Positions 1 to 7,269 of a DNA stretch of 20,728 nucleotides are shown in pieces (the stretch's first letter is position 1; every line of letters starts with the position of its first letter). Under the pieces are notes generated by a model. It saw nothing but the letters and a program-made list of their open reading frames with translations, was not told the DNA's origin and searched no databases. The stretch comes from Bacillota bacterium (GTDB taxonomy: Bacteria; Bacillota; Clostridia; Oscillospirales; Ruminococcaceae). The DNA lies in the NCBI GenBank assembly GCA_023431215.1, contig JAEYXR010000121.1, positions 1-20,728 of the forward strand, written 5' to 3'. The translations under genes and the position numbers were made by a program.

Positions 1-1636
1 CTATGGGTGAGGTTAAGCTGTTGCCGTCTAAATAAAAGAAACCGTCCAAAAGCTCCAGAATGCTGTTAATAAGAAGCTGAGAGTTGTGCAGCAAACCTGC
101 CACATCTGCCGGGCCAAATGGCGGAGACTGGGCATGGACGCCGCGCTTACAGTTTTTCAACACTCGGCGCAGCTGGTCTTTTTCTTCATCCAGTAAAAAG
201 GGGGAGACCACTGCACTTGGAAGCGTACAGTCTCGCAGTGTAACGGTAGAAATGACCAGTTCAATTCCGTCCAGCTTCATTTCGTCGTAGTCCAGGCTAA
301 GGGTAGAAACAACATCAACGATGGCAATGTCCGAAAATTCCCGTTCTACGCGCAAGGCAAGCAATTTGGCACTGATAACACCACTGGGGCAGCAAATAAC
401 AGCCTTATAACGGCGCTGCAGGTGCATTTTGCGGTCTTCCAACGCAACGCCCAGGTGAATGGCGATATAGCCTATTTCACTATCCGGCACCGGTACTCCC
501 AATTCTTCCTCCATGGCCGAAACACCCAGCTTTGCCAGCTCATATAAAGGAGCATAGTGCTTTTTAATATCGTCAAGCATAGGGTTTCTTATTTCCATAT
601 GCAGGTTTAATCTGGAGATGGTTGGAATTAAATGCCTGAGCAAAGCATCATAAAAGGCATTTTCGGTACCAATTAGAATTCCCGTATGATTTTCTGCAAT
701 ACGTATCAGCTTATCGGCAATGCGGCGAGCCTGCTGCTCTCGATGGCGGTCATCAAATTTTTTTAGCCCTTGTGCACTACGCAGTATAGTGACCAAATAA
801 CCCAGCTCCGGGGCCGGTATGGTAATTTCAAAGCGACTTTGCAAAAGCTCCAGCAAACGGTTGGCAAGCTTGGTTTCCTCTTCGTCTTCTTCTATAGCTT
901 CAGCAAGCCTTGGGTTGGTAATGGCAGCCCCAGCCTGCACCCTTTGCAGAATAAAATATAAATGAACCACGATTGCCGAATAGCTACGGTCACTTAAAAA
1001 AACATCTCGAACATCAGGGGTGGAATCAATAAGGTGACGTATTTCATCCAGCTTTTGCCGGTTAAAAAGCTGTGATACGGCAGGAGAATTATAAAATTCT
1101 TCATTAAAGGGAATATCACCAATTTCCTGATGAAACAGCCGTATCAGCGCACGGCGGCGGCTCCATTCTTCCGCCTCTATATAAATGCCCACTCCGGGCT
1201 TGCGTACAAGTTCAATACCGATATCTTTCAGCCAGCGTTCACACCGGTTAAGGTCGCTGCCAATAGTGGCCTCGGTTACGTTTAGCTCTCGTGTAAAAGT
1301 ATAAATTTTTATGGGGTGCTGCTGTTGTAGCAGCTGAGTCAATAAATAGGTTTCCCGTCCGGTGGGGGAAAGATCTTTGGTCTGCCTGGATGATTGATTC
1401 AATAGTACTTCTATCTGTTGTCTGGCATCATGACCACCGCAAAAACGGATGCCATACCCAGACTTGCTTTCTAACACAAAATCAGACTTGTTAAGCATTA
1501 GGCATAGTCTATCAAATTCTCGGAGGATGGTACGTTTGCTTAAAGACAGCTGCCGTGCAATGGAATCCATTGTCACATAGCCGTCTGAGTCCATGATGAT
1601 GGTAAGCATAGCACACTGCCGAGCCGATAGTTGCAT
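1..1636 (-). CDS. mtlR: MtlR-like PTS-regulated transcriptional activator (partial, cut by window edge)
   Basis: This gene is read through the left window edge; 545 codons are visible and the C-terminus is missing. I see an N-terminal HTH region (about residues 5-60), a second HTH-like region (about 95-150), PRD1 (about 190-300), PRD2 (about 305-405) and an EIIB-like domain starting near 410 with a Cys-Cys pair at C415/C416. Regulators of this build are phosphorylated on PRD histidines and the EIIB cysteine by PTS proteins, and activate sugar PTS operons; a C-terminal EIIA-like part is expected beyond the edge. PRD1 has one clear conserved His (H225), and its second expected His is absent. 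PRD2 has H335 and H394. The ATG follows GGAGG with a 7-nt gap. The gene lies directly downstream of mtlA on the same strand, which supports MtlR over other PRD regulators. The family call is firm; the mannitol specificity is inferred from context. Confidence 0.88.
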   Translation of the reverse strand, partial: MQLSARQCAMLTIIMDSDGYVTMDSIARQLSLSKRTILREFDRLCLMLNKSDFVLESKSGYGIRFCGGHDARQQIEVLLNQSSRQTKDLSPTGRETYLLTQLLQQQHPIKIYTFTRELNVTEATIGSDLNRCERWLKDIGIELVRKPGVGIYIEAEEWSRRRALIRLFHQEIGDIPFNEEFYNSPAVSQLFNRQKLDEIRHLIDSTPDVRDVFLSDRSYSAIVVHLYFILQRVQAGAAITNPRLAEAIEEDEEETKLANRLLELLQSRFEITIPAPELGYLVTILRSAQGLKKFDDRHREQQARRIADKLIRIAENHTGILIGTENAFYDALLRHLIPTISRLNLHMEIRNPMLDDIKKHYAPLYELAKLGVSAMEEELGVPVPDSEIGYIAIHLGVALEDRKMHLQRRYKAVICCPSGVISAKLLALRVEREFSDIAIVDVVSTLSLDYDEMKLDGIELVISTVTLRDCTLPSAVVSPFLLDEEKDQLRRVLKNCKRGVHAQSPPFGPADVAGLLHNSQLLINSILELLDGFFYLDGNSLTSPI

Positions 1637-1673
1637 GGGCGCACCTCCTTTTAGGTCCTACTTTTGCAGCATT

Positions 1674-1703
1674 GGGAGAGCAACCAAATACGGCTGCTCT
1701 CCC
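1674..1703 (-). repeat. Intercistronic stem-loop between mtlA and the mtlR-like gene
   Basis: A 9-bp perfect stem (GGGAGAGCA with TGCTCTCCC) lies just after the mtlA stop codon. No T-run follows on the minus strand, so it is more likely an mRNA-stabilising or partial attenuating hairpin than a full terminator. It may lower expression of the regulator relative to the transporter. Confidence 0.6.
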
Positions 1704-1713
1704 ATCATTTGGT

Positions 1714-3099
1714 TTACTGGTGCTGTACATTCTTCAGCTTTTCAATAAATCCATCATATTCATGTGCGTTCATAAAATTATTGATGGTGTAAATCTCTAC
1801 GCCGGGTGCTTTTTTAGAGACACGCTCGGTAAAAATTTCCTGTGTAACAATATAATCTGCATTATCGGGAATGTCCTCAATGGCGCTGTGCAAAACATTG
1901 GCAGAAAATCCGGCATCAGCAAGTTTCTTTTTAAGGGTGGTTGCGCCCATGGCGCTGGAACCCATACCGGCATCGCAGGCAAAGACAATGACCGAATTCA
2001 GCTTAACAGCAGATCCGCCTTTGCTTTCGCTCTTCATCTGCTTCATCTTGTTGGCAGCTGCGTTTAGGTCGTTTTCCTGAGTAGCGTCGCGCTTTACAAA
2101 AAATGCAGCAACAAGGAAAGAAACAGCACAGGAAACCGCTACACCCAGCAGAACCTTCAAGAAATCACCTCTGGGAGTCATAGCCATCAAAGCAAAAATG
2201 CTTCCGGGGGAAGGGGTGGCAACCAGTCCGGCACCGGTAAGAGCAAAGGTCAGAACACCGGAGGCACCACCAGCAATAACAGCCAGTAAAAGAACGGGCT
2301 TCATAAGAACATAGGGGAAGTAAATTTCGTGAATACCGCCCAGGAAGTGGATAATGGCAGCACCGGGGGCGGAGTCGCGAACAGAACCTTTTGCAAAAAC
2401 CCAGAAGGCAAGGATAATACCCAAGCCTGGGCCGGGGTTGGTCTCCACCAGGAACATAATAGATTTGCCGGCTTCGGCAGCCTGAGCAATACCAATAGGT
2501 CCCATAATACCGTGGTTAATGGCATTGTTCAGGAACAAAATTTTTGCAGGCTCAACGAAGATAGAGATAAGGGGAAGAAAACCCATGCTGTAAATCATAT
2601 TTGCGCCGGCAGTCAGTACAGTTGTAATGATGGTAACAAAAGGACCAACCGCCCAAAAGCCCACAATGGCCAGCAGCATACCAATGATGCCAACAGAGAA
2701 GTTGTTTACCAGCATCTCAAAGCCGGCAGGGATTTTGCCATCGACGGCAGCATCAAACTTTTTAATAACCCATGCAGCAAAGGGAGCCATCATCATAACG
2801 CCCAGGAACATGGGAATGCTGGAACCCTGGATAACACCCAGACATGCAATGGCCGCAATAACGGCACCGCGGGAGCCTGCAACGTTTTTACCGGCGGTAT
2901 AGCCCACCAGAATGGGGAGCAGGTACTTGAGCATGGGATCTACCATGGCTGAGAGTTTTTCATTGGGCAGCCAACCTGTGCCGATAAACAGAGCAGTGAT
3001 AAGACCCCAGGCAATAAATGCGCCAATGTTGGGCATTACCATTCCGCTAAGGCTGCGTCCCACACCCTGAACCATCGCCTTGCTATTGTTTTTGGACAT
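1714..3099 (-). CDS. mtlA: PTS mannitol-specific EIICB component
   Basis: This 461-aa membrane permease would import and phosphorylate mannitol, giving mannitol 1-phosphate. The IIC domain (about residues 1-340) is strongly hydrophobic and carries the conserved NHGIMG segment (H196) and the GGIHEIYFPYVLM signature (254-266), both typical of mannitol EIIC. A polar linker (340-366) leads to a IIB domain with ACDAGMGSSAMGA, where C375 is the phosphocysteine equivalent to E. coli Cys384. No EIIA domain is fused, so a separate EIIA gene (mtlF) is expected, probably beyond the left edge. The start is the ATG after AAGGAGG; the frame stays open for 26 more codons upstream, but those lack a ribosome binding site. 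The gene lies upstream of the mtlR-like regulator and probably shares its transcript. Confidence 0.95.
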   Translation of the reverse strand: MSKNNSKAMVQGVGRSLSGMVMPNIGAFIAWGLITALFIGTGWLPNEKLSAMVDPMLKYLLPILVGYTAGKNVAGSRGAVIAAIACLGVIQGSSIPMFLGVMMMAPFAAWVIKKFDAAVDGKIPAGFEMLVNNFSVGIIGMLLAIVGFWAVGPFVTIITTVLTAGANMIYSMGFLPLISIFVEPAKILFLNNAINHGIMGPIGIAQAAEAGKSIMFLVETNPGPGLGIILAFWVFAKGSVRDSAPGAAIIHFLGGIHEIYFPYVLMKPVLLLAVIAGGASGVLTFALTGAGLVATPSPGSIFALMAMTPRGDFLKVLLGVAVSCAVSFLVAAFFVKRDATQENDLNAAANKMKQMKSESKGGSAVKLNSVIVFACDAGMGSSAMGATTLKKKLADAGFSANVLHSAIEDIPDNADYIVTQEIFTERVSKKAPGVEIYTINNFMNAHEYDGFIEKLKNVQHQ

Positions 3100-3253
3100 T
3101 TTCACTACCTCCTTAAAATAATAAAAACGGTTATTAAGTGTACGAAAGCTTAGATACTGCCGAAAGAACCGGAGCATATCGCTGCACGATGTATCAAATT
3201 GCGAAAAAAGGTGCAGGGTACACTGCAGTACTATTACTTTCGTTACTTTCTTT

Positions 3254-3265
3254 TACCAATTGGTA
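3254..3265. promoter_or_regulatory. 12-bp perfect palindrome in mtlA leader, candidate operator
   Basis: TACCAATTGGTA is a perfect palindrome about 25 nt downstream of the predicted -10 box of mtlA and more than 150 nt before its start codon. Its position fits an operator for a repressor or activator, or a small RNA hairpin. It does not match the published B. subtilis MtlR site pattern (TTG-CACA/TGTG-CAA) as I recall it, so the binding protein is unknown. Confidence 0.4.
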
Positions 3266-3287
3266 TCAAGCTGCTTGTTACAATTAA

Positions 3288-3316
3288 ATTTTATACAATC
3301 TGCATGTTTTTTGCAA
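3288..3316 (-). promoter_or_regulatory. Predicted promoter of mtlA
   Basis: TTGCAA (3311-3316) and TAAAAT (3288-3293, minus-strand reading) are 17 nt apart. The start site would be near 3281, giving a leader of about 180 nt. The boxes are decent but not strong matches to the housekeeping sigma consensus, as expected for an activated promoter. Confidence 0.5.
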
Positions 3317-3574
3317 GGATAACTAAGAATATTTCAGTCTTGTTGCATTAATGACAGGATTTTATTAACCAAATTTTGTCACTATATCAACATTGCCTAA
3401 AACCAGTATTGAAAAATAAGGCATAGAAAATAGGACAGTTTGTATAAGTTTCAGCTTTAACTATTGGGTGTTTTAAATGTCACCGTTTTAACAAATAAAA
3501 TACTGCACAGATAACCTGGGTTAAAATTTGTTCATATTTTTATTATATGGAGTTGTTAAAATGCCAGATAAAAG

Positions 3575-3613
3575 AAAAAATCTGTGGACACAGCAGGTAT
3601 CCACAGATTTTTT
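3575..3613 (-). terminator. Rho-independent terminator after metQ
   Basis: An 8-bp stem (TCTGTGGA with TCCACAGA), extended by A/T pairs, has an 11-nt loop and is followed on the minus strand by six T residues. It sits 15 nt past the metQ stop codon and ends the metNIQ operon. Confidence 0.9.
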
Positions 3614-3627
3614 AGCAGTTTCTAATG

Positions 3628-4485
3628 TTAAAACACGGGAATAACGGCAGCGCCGTATTTTTCGCTGATAAACTTACGGGTTTCCTCGCTGCAAAGTGCT
3701 TTGATAAGAGCGGCAACAGCTGGGTCATCCTTCTTGGCGGGGCTGACGGCGACAATGTTTGCAAATTCCTGTGCAGCCTCGGAACCGGGGTCTTCTGTTA
3801 CCAGCACAGTGTCAATGATTCCGGCGGGAACAGCATAGTTACCGTTGATAACACCCAAATCTACATCAGCCAGGGCATTGGGAACCTGTGCAGCTTCCAG
3901 CTCAACGATTTTAATGTTTTTGGGGTTTTCAATAATATCCTTGGGGGTGGCATTGAGGCCCACACCTTCTTTGAGGGTGATGATGCCGTTGGCCGCCAAC
4001 AGGTTTAAGGCGCGGGCTTCATTGGTGGGGTCATTGGGAACAGCAATTTTTGCACCATCTGCAAGAGCCTCCAAAGAAGCGGTCTTTCCGGGGTAGATGC
4101 CCAGAGGTTCAAAGTGAATGGAACCGGCGCTGACAAGGTCAGTTTTGTTTTCTTCATTAAACTTGGTGAGGTAGGGCTGATGCTGGAAGTAGTTTGCATC
4201 CAGGCTCTTGTCAAAAACAGCGTTGTTGGGCAGAACGTAGTCGGTAAACTCGGTAATTTCCAGAGTGATGCCCTGAGCAGCCAGTGCTTCTTTCACGGAC
4301 TCCAGAATTTCAGCATGGGGAGCAGGGGAGGCACCAACTTTGAGCACTACATTGGCAGGAGCCTCAGAAGATGCAGCCTGGGAAGAAGGAGCGGCAGAAG
4401 AAGAGGAAGCGGAAGAACCGCAGCCAACAGCGGAGACTGTGAGAAGTAAAGCAACAGTCAGTGCAAGTAGTTTTTTCATAATCAT
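3628..4485 (-). CDS. metQ: Methionine ABC transporter substrate-binding lipoprotein
   Basis: This 285-aa lipoprotein of the NlpA/MetQ family captures methionine outside the membrane and delivers it to MetI-MetN. It starts with a signal peptide (positive start, hydrophobic core) ending in a lipobox with Cys22 (AVGC), then a Ser/Ala-rich spacer of about 20 residues. The mature domain has the family-typical start KVGASPAPHAEIL and the FTDYV and YFQHQPYL segments. AGGAGG precedes two nearby ATGs, at 4485 and 4479. Spacing to the first is short (4 nt) and to the second slightly long (10 nt), so MKK at 4479 is an equal alternative. It follows metI after 194 nt that hold two stem-loops. Methionine specificity rests on family, gene order and the Met T-box. 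Confidence 0.93.
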   Translation of the reverse strand: MIMKKLLALTVALLLTVSAVGCGSSASSSSAAPSSQAASSEAPANVVLKVGASPAPHAEILESVKEALAAQGITLEITEFTDYVLPNNAVFDKSLDANYFQHQPYLTKFNEENKTDLVSAGSIHFEPLGIYPGKTASLEALADGAKIAVPNDPTNEARALNLLAANGIITLKEGVGLNATPKDIIENPKNIKIVELEAAQVPNALADVDLGVINGNYAVPAGIIDTVLVTEDPGSEAAQEFANIVAVSPAKKDDPAVAALIKALCSEETRKFISEKYGAAVIPVF

Positions 4486-4539
4486 AAATCCTCCTGAAAA
4501 ATGGATGACCTGCTGTGCAGGTATGTGTTAAGTTTTGTC

Positions 4540-4564
4540 AGCCCCTGCTGCAGGCAGCAGGGCT
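4540..4564. repeat. Stem-loop 1 in the metI-metQ gap
   Basis: AGCCCCTGCTG and CAGCAGGGCT pair across a 4-nt loop with a single bulged base. No T-run follows in either direction. It is the metQ-proximal member of a tandem pair of hairpins and could act as a 5' stabiliser or processing barrier for metQ mRNA. Confidence 0.6.
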
Positions 4565-4566
4565 AT

Positions 4567-4597
4567 CTAATAAAATAGCTGTACAGCTTTTTATTAG
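4567..4597. repeat. Stem-loop 2 in the metI-metQ gap
   Basis: A nearly perfect 31-nt inverted repeat is centred on AGCTGTACAGCT, with AT-rich arms (CTAATAAAA and TTTTATTAG) and one unpaired base. The GC-poor outer arms make it only a weak terminator candidate in the minus direction. It lies right beside stem-loop 1. Confidence 0.6.
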
Positions 4598-4679
4598 AAT
4601 GATTTATGTCACAACAGCAGAACATGTCTGTACACAACCTATCCTTACTGCAATGCCAACGATGCTATGTTCATCATAG

Positions 4680-5345
4680 TTACTTATTTTTATCCATCTT
4701 TTTTACCAAAGCATCAAATGTCAACTGAATAACCTGAACCAGCACAACCAGCACAACGATGGTAGCGAACATAACATTGGTCTGGTAACGGTGGAAGCCG
4801 TAGCGAATTGCCACGTCGCCCAATCCGCCTGCGCCTACAGCACCTGCCATAGCGGTATAGCCAACAATGGTGATGGTGGCAACAGCCATGCCACGGATAA
4901 GAGAGGGCAGAGCCTCGGGCAGCAACACGCGGGTTATAATTTGAAAATTGGTGGCGCCCATAGCCCGGGTACTTTCGATAACACCCTTATCCAGCTCGTT
5001 TAAAGAACCCTGTACCAGTCGTGCCACAAAGGGCACTGCGCCAATCACCAGTGCCACAATGGCACCATTGGGGCCGATAAAGGAGCCCAATACCCAGCGG
5101 GTAAAGGGGATGAGGGCGACAATAAGAATGATAAAGGGAATGGAGCGTATGATGTTGATAATCCAGTCCAACAGGGAATAAATAGGCTTGCAGGGGGAGA
5201 TGGAATCAGGCGCTGTAACGGTAGCAAGCACCCCCAGGGGAATGCCCAACAGGTAGCTCAATATTACAGAAAGAGTCACCATATACAGGGTTTCTCCGGT
5301 GGCTGTTAAGATAAGAGTGCCATATTCGCTGAAGAATTCTGCCAT
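4680..5345 (-). CDS. metI: Methionine ABC transporter permease
   Basis: This 221-aa integral membrane protein has about five hydrophobic segments and is full length for MetI. The cytoplasmic EAA-type coupling loop is visible as ESTRAMGATNFQIITRVLLP (about residues 124-143), the part that docks onto the ATPase. The C-terminal GAVGAGGLGDVAIRYG segment is also typical of MetI. It starts 3 nt after the metN stop codon, with a GGGGGAA-type ribosome binding site in the end of metN, so the two genes are tightly coupled. Confidence 0.95.
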   Translation of the reverse strand: MAEFFSEYGTLILTATGETLYMVTLSVILSYLLGIPLGVLATVTAPDSISPCKPIYSLLDWIINIIRSIPFIILIVALIPFTRWVLGSFIGPNGAIVALVIGAVPFVARLVQGSLNELDKGVIESTRAMGATNFQIITRVLLPEALPSLIRGMAVATITIVGYTAMAGAVGAGGLGDVAIRYGFHRYQTNVMFATIVVLVVLVQVIQLTFDALVKKMDKNK

Positions 5346-5348
5346 GGT

Positions 5349-6089
5349 TTATTCCCCCTTTCTGAAGAAGCTCTTGGTAATTTCATGATTTTGGTGTGCC
5401 AGCACTTCTTCGATAGTGCCGTTGTCCACCAGGTGACCGCCTTCCAGTACGGCAACCTTGTTGCAAATTTTACGTACCACATCAATCTCGTGGGTGATGA
5501 TGATGATAGTGACTCCCAATGTACGGTTAATGTCAGAAAGCAGCTCTAAAATGGAGTCAGTGGTAAGACTGTCCAAAGCGGAGGTGGGTTCATCGCACAG
5601 CAAAAGCTGAGGATTGGTAGCCAGCGCTCTGGCTATGGCTACGCGCTGCTTTTGTCCACCGGAAAGCTGAGAAGGATAAGCCTCTGCCTTATCGGAAAGG
5701 CCAACAACCTGCAGTAGCTGGCTGACTCGTTCTTTTACTTCGGTTTTATCATATTTGCTCAGCTTTAAAGGAAAAGCAATATTCTCTAAAACGTTTTTTT
5801 GCATCAACAAGTTATAGCCCTGAAAAACAGTGCCCACGGTTTTATAATAGGCTATTTTATCCTTGCCGTTAAACTGATTTAAGTCTCTGCCGTTAATGGA
5901 TATGGAACCTGAACTGGGGGTGTCCAGCAGGCCAATTAGACGCAGCATGGTAGATTTACCGGCACCGCTCATACCGATGATGCCGTAAATATCGCCCTGT
6001 TTAATGTCAAAGCTGATATTGTCCAATACCCGAAGGATAGAACCATCGGTATTAACAAACTCTTTTGTCAAGCTTTTAATCTCAATCAT
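5349..6089 (-). CDS. metN: Methionine ABC transporter ATP-binding protein, short form without NIL domain
   Basis: This 246-aa ABC ATPase powers methionine import through MetI. Walker A is GMSGAGKST (about residues 39-47), the signature is LSGGQKQR, Walker B is LLLCDEPTSALD, and the switch histidine lies in IIITHE. E. coli MetN (about 343 aa) carries a C-terminal ACT-like NIL domain that binds methionine and inhibits transport. Here the protein ends soon after the nucleotide-binding domain, so that domain is missing, and nothing downstream suggests it was lost by a frameshift. The ATG is about 12 nt after AGGAGG, slightly long but the only good start. The gene is first in the operon, directly behind a T-box leader. 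The ATPase call is firm; methionine specificity comes from the operon. Confidence 0.93.
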   Translation of the reverse strand: MIEIKSLTKEFVNTDGSILRVLDNISFDIKQGDIYGIIGMSGAGKSTMLRLIGLLDTPSSGSISINGRDLNQFNGKDKIAYYKTVGTVFQGYNLLMQKNVLENIAFPLKLSKYDKTEVKERVSQLLQVVGLSDKAEAYPSQLSGGQKQRVAIARALATNPQLLLCDEPTSALDSLTTDSILELLSDINRTLGVTIIIITHEIDVVRKICNKVAVLEGGHLVDNGTIEEVLAHQNHEITKSFFRKGE

Positions 6090-6097
6090 GATAGGAA

Positions 6098-6398
6098 AAA
6101 ACCTCCTAAAAAATACAAAAAACCCTCGTCCCCTTTGTTGCCAAAAGGACGAGAGCCAAAAGACTTCGTGTTACCACCTTTATTTGCGGATGCCTCACGA
6201 CAAACCGCCTCTTCGAGTACCTAACATACTCTATCGCTTTAACGGGCGAACCCCGTCGCAGTCTAAGGCAAATGAGCCCTCGGTGCGCAACTCCAAGACC
6301 ATGTTGGGGGATTGTCGTACCTGCTCCTTTTCAGCTACCGGAGCTCTCTGAAAGGCGAACGCACCCTTACTCTTCTCTTCATCGTCTTTATTCCTATG
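6098..6398 (-). ncRNA. T-box leader (methionine specifier) of metNIQ
   Basis: Read on the minus strand, this leader has the T-box order. A Stem I base pairs GGTGCG with CGCACC. Next come the AG-bulge motif AGAGAGCTCC, then a specifier loop with CAACATGG, where ATG at 6302-6300 is the Met codon. The T-box bulge AAGGTGGTAACACG is at 6180-6167, followed by a terminator hairpin. The bulge reads UGGU, which pairs with an ACCA tRNA end and so fits a discriminator A. Uncharged tRNA-Met should stabilise the antiterminator and switch on the importer when methionine is scarce. The family is well established; the Met assignment rests on the codon and the downstream genes. Confidence 0.93.
6117..6156 (-). 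terminator. Regulatory terminator of the T-box
   Basis: CTCTCGTCC and GGGACGAGG form a GC-rich stem on the minus strand around a 14-nt loop, followed by TTTTTT. It lies just after the T-box bulge, so the T-box antiterminator and this stem can compete. Confidence 0.9.
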
Positions 6399-6404
6399 GC
6401 GATA

Positions 6405-6433
6405 ATTATAGCTTTCTCTATGAAGGAAGTCAA
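6405..6433 (-). promoter_or_regulatory. Promoter of the metNIQ T-box leader
   Basis: TTGACT (6428-6433) and TATAAT (6405-6410), read on the minus strand, are exactly 17 nt apart. This is a near-consensus housekeeping promoter with a start near 6398. Its strength fits an operon controlled after initiation by the T-box. Confidence 0.85.
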
Positions 6434-6675
6434 TACTTTTTCACTATTTCCAGAGATTTGCACAGATAGATACCCCGCAAAGGCACACAAAATGGATAAA
6501 ATACGACTGTCGAACAGAATCATCCGGCAGCCGTATTAATTGAAACTGTCTTTGATAGCTTTAATAATTGCGCATCGGCCTTTGACTGGTGCATTAAGAT
6601 TGCAAGGCCGCGGGCGGCGAAACGCCCGCATGAGCCGATTAATAAAAAAGTGAAAGACCTTTTTATTAAATAGAG
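6434..6675. other. Intergenic region downstream of the ACT gene with competing hairpins
   Basis: No gene is visible. Near the ACT gene there is an AT-rich hairpin (AATAAAAAAG/CTTTTTATT, 6641-6667) and a strong GC hairpin (GCGGGCG/CGCCCGC, 6610-6629). The latter is enclosed by ATCGGC (6574-6579) and GCCGAT (6634-6639). GGCCTT (6577-6582) can instead pair with AAGGCC (6604-6609), so two folds compete. It probably works as the 3' end of the ACT transcript, but no clean T-run follows the GC stem. Confidence 0.5.
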
Positions 6676-7110
6676 TTATTTACCATTGATAATCTCACTT
6701 TCAGTGAGCAGAGGAATGTTATTTTGACGAATGACCTCAATGGCTTTTTCAATATCATCCACCCGCAAAATGACATATGCTGTCTTTTCTTCGCGGCTGA
6801 TGAAGGCATACATATATTCAACACTGATGTTGCCATCGCTTAAAGCAACCATGGCTTCTGCCAGCCCGCCGGGACGGTCGCTGACGCCAATGGCGATAAC
6901 CTTGGTGAGGGACACGGTAAAACCGGCATCTTTTAAAGCAGCATGTGCTTCTGTCGGTTTATCAACAATCAGGCGCAAAATACCAAAGTGGGTGGTATCG
7001 GCAACCGAAAGGGCGCGGATATCCACAGAGTTTTGTTGTAGAATGGAGGTGATCTCCGAAAGGCGACCGGGCTTGTTCTCCACAAATACGGACAATTGAT
7101 TGACTGTCAT
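6676..7110 (-). CDS. Tandem ACT-domain protein, putative amino-acid sensor
   Basis: The 144 residues form two ACT domains and nothing else: residues about 1-68 (start MTVNQLSVFVENKPGRLSEI) and about 70-140 (start VIAIGVSDRPGGLAEA). Each has the ligand-loop pattern with a Gly between Pro and Leu (KPGRL, RPGGL). Stand-alone ACT proteins usually bind amino acids and regulate partner enzymes. Its place beside the aryl-CoA ligase and indolepyruvate oxidoreductase genes suggests it senses an aromatic amino acid or acts on these enzymes, but the ligand is not shown by sequence. The ATG follows AAGGAGGG. It has its own promoter and is cut off from the ligase gene by a terminator. Confidence 0.85.
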   Translation of the reverse strand: MTVNQLSVFVENKPGRLSEITSILQQNSVDIRALSVADTTHFGILRLIVDKPTEAHAALKDAGFTVSLTKVIAIGVSDRPGGLAEAMVALSDGNISVEYMYAFISREEKTAYVILRVDDIEKAIEVIRQNNIPLLTESEIINGK

Positions 7111-7159
7111 ATTGAGTCCCTCCTTATAAGAATAGATGACAGATTACTGCTGTAATTTT

Positions 7160-7188
7160 ATTATCACACGAACAGATTAAAAAGTCAA
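7160..7188 (-). promoter_or_regulatory. Promoter of the ACT gene, overlapping a terminator
   Basis: TTGACT (7183-7188) and GATAAT (7160-7165), read on the minus strand, are 17 nt apart. The -35 box lies inside the end of the terminator hairpin of the upstream ligase gene, so termination and new initiation are packed into about 50 nt. Confidence 0.65.
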
Positions 7189-7208
7189 AGCATTTAAAAA
7201 AGCTTTGA
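7178..7208 (-). terminator. Rho-independent terminator after the downstream ligase gene
   Basis: TCAAAGC and GCTTTGA form a 7-bp stem around a 10-nt AT-rich loop, followed on the minus strand by CTTTTTAAT. It lies about 60 nt past the ligase stop codon. The stem is modest, so some read-through into the ACT gene is likely. Confidence 0.7.
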
Positions 7209-7269
7209 AGCCAAAGGCTATACTTATACAAAACAGAGGTGCAAGCACTGAAAATACCCTGTGCACAGG

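Larger units (their letters stand above)
3100..3574. other. AT-rich intergenic region upstream of mtlA
   Basis: About 475 nt separate mtlA from the terminator of metQ. The mtlA-proximal part holds its Shine-Dalgarno sequence, a candidate operator and a promoter, listed separately. Two direct copies of TTACTTTC (3234-3241 and 3243-3250) flank the candidate operator. From about 3320 to 3574 I see only AT-rich sequence with no convincing gene; the short frame starting at 3561 runs through the metQ terminator and is not credible. Confidence 0.6.

Noticed and set aside
2329..2952. 207-codon plus-strand frame opposite mtlA
   Set aside because: It is an antisense shadow of a clear mtlA coding region, with no ribosome binding site or protein-like features.
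3116..3133. Catabolite-response element (cre) in the mtlA leader near AAAACGGTTATT
   Set aside because: Only the central CG and some flanking A/T match; the outer TG...CA positions do not, so a CcpA site is not supported.
3561..3644. 28-codon ORF starting at an ATG before metQ terminator
   Set aside because: It runs straight through the terminator hairpin, has weak initiation signals and resembles no known peptide.
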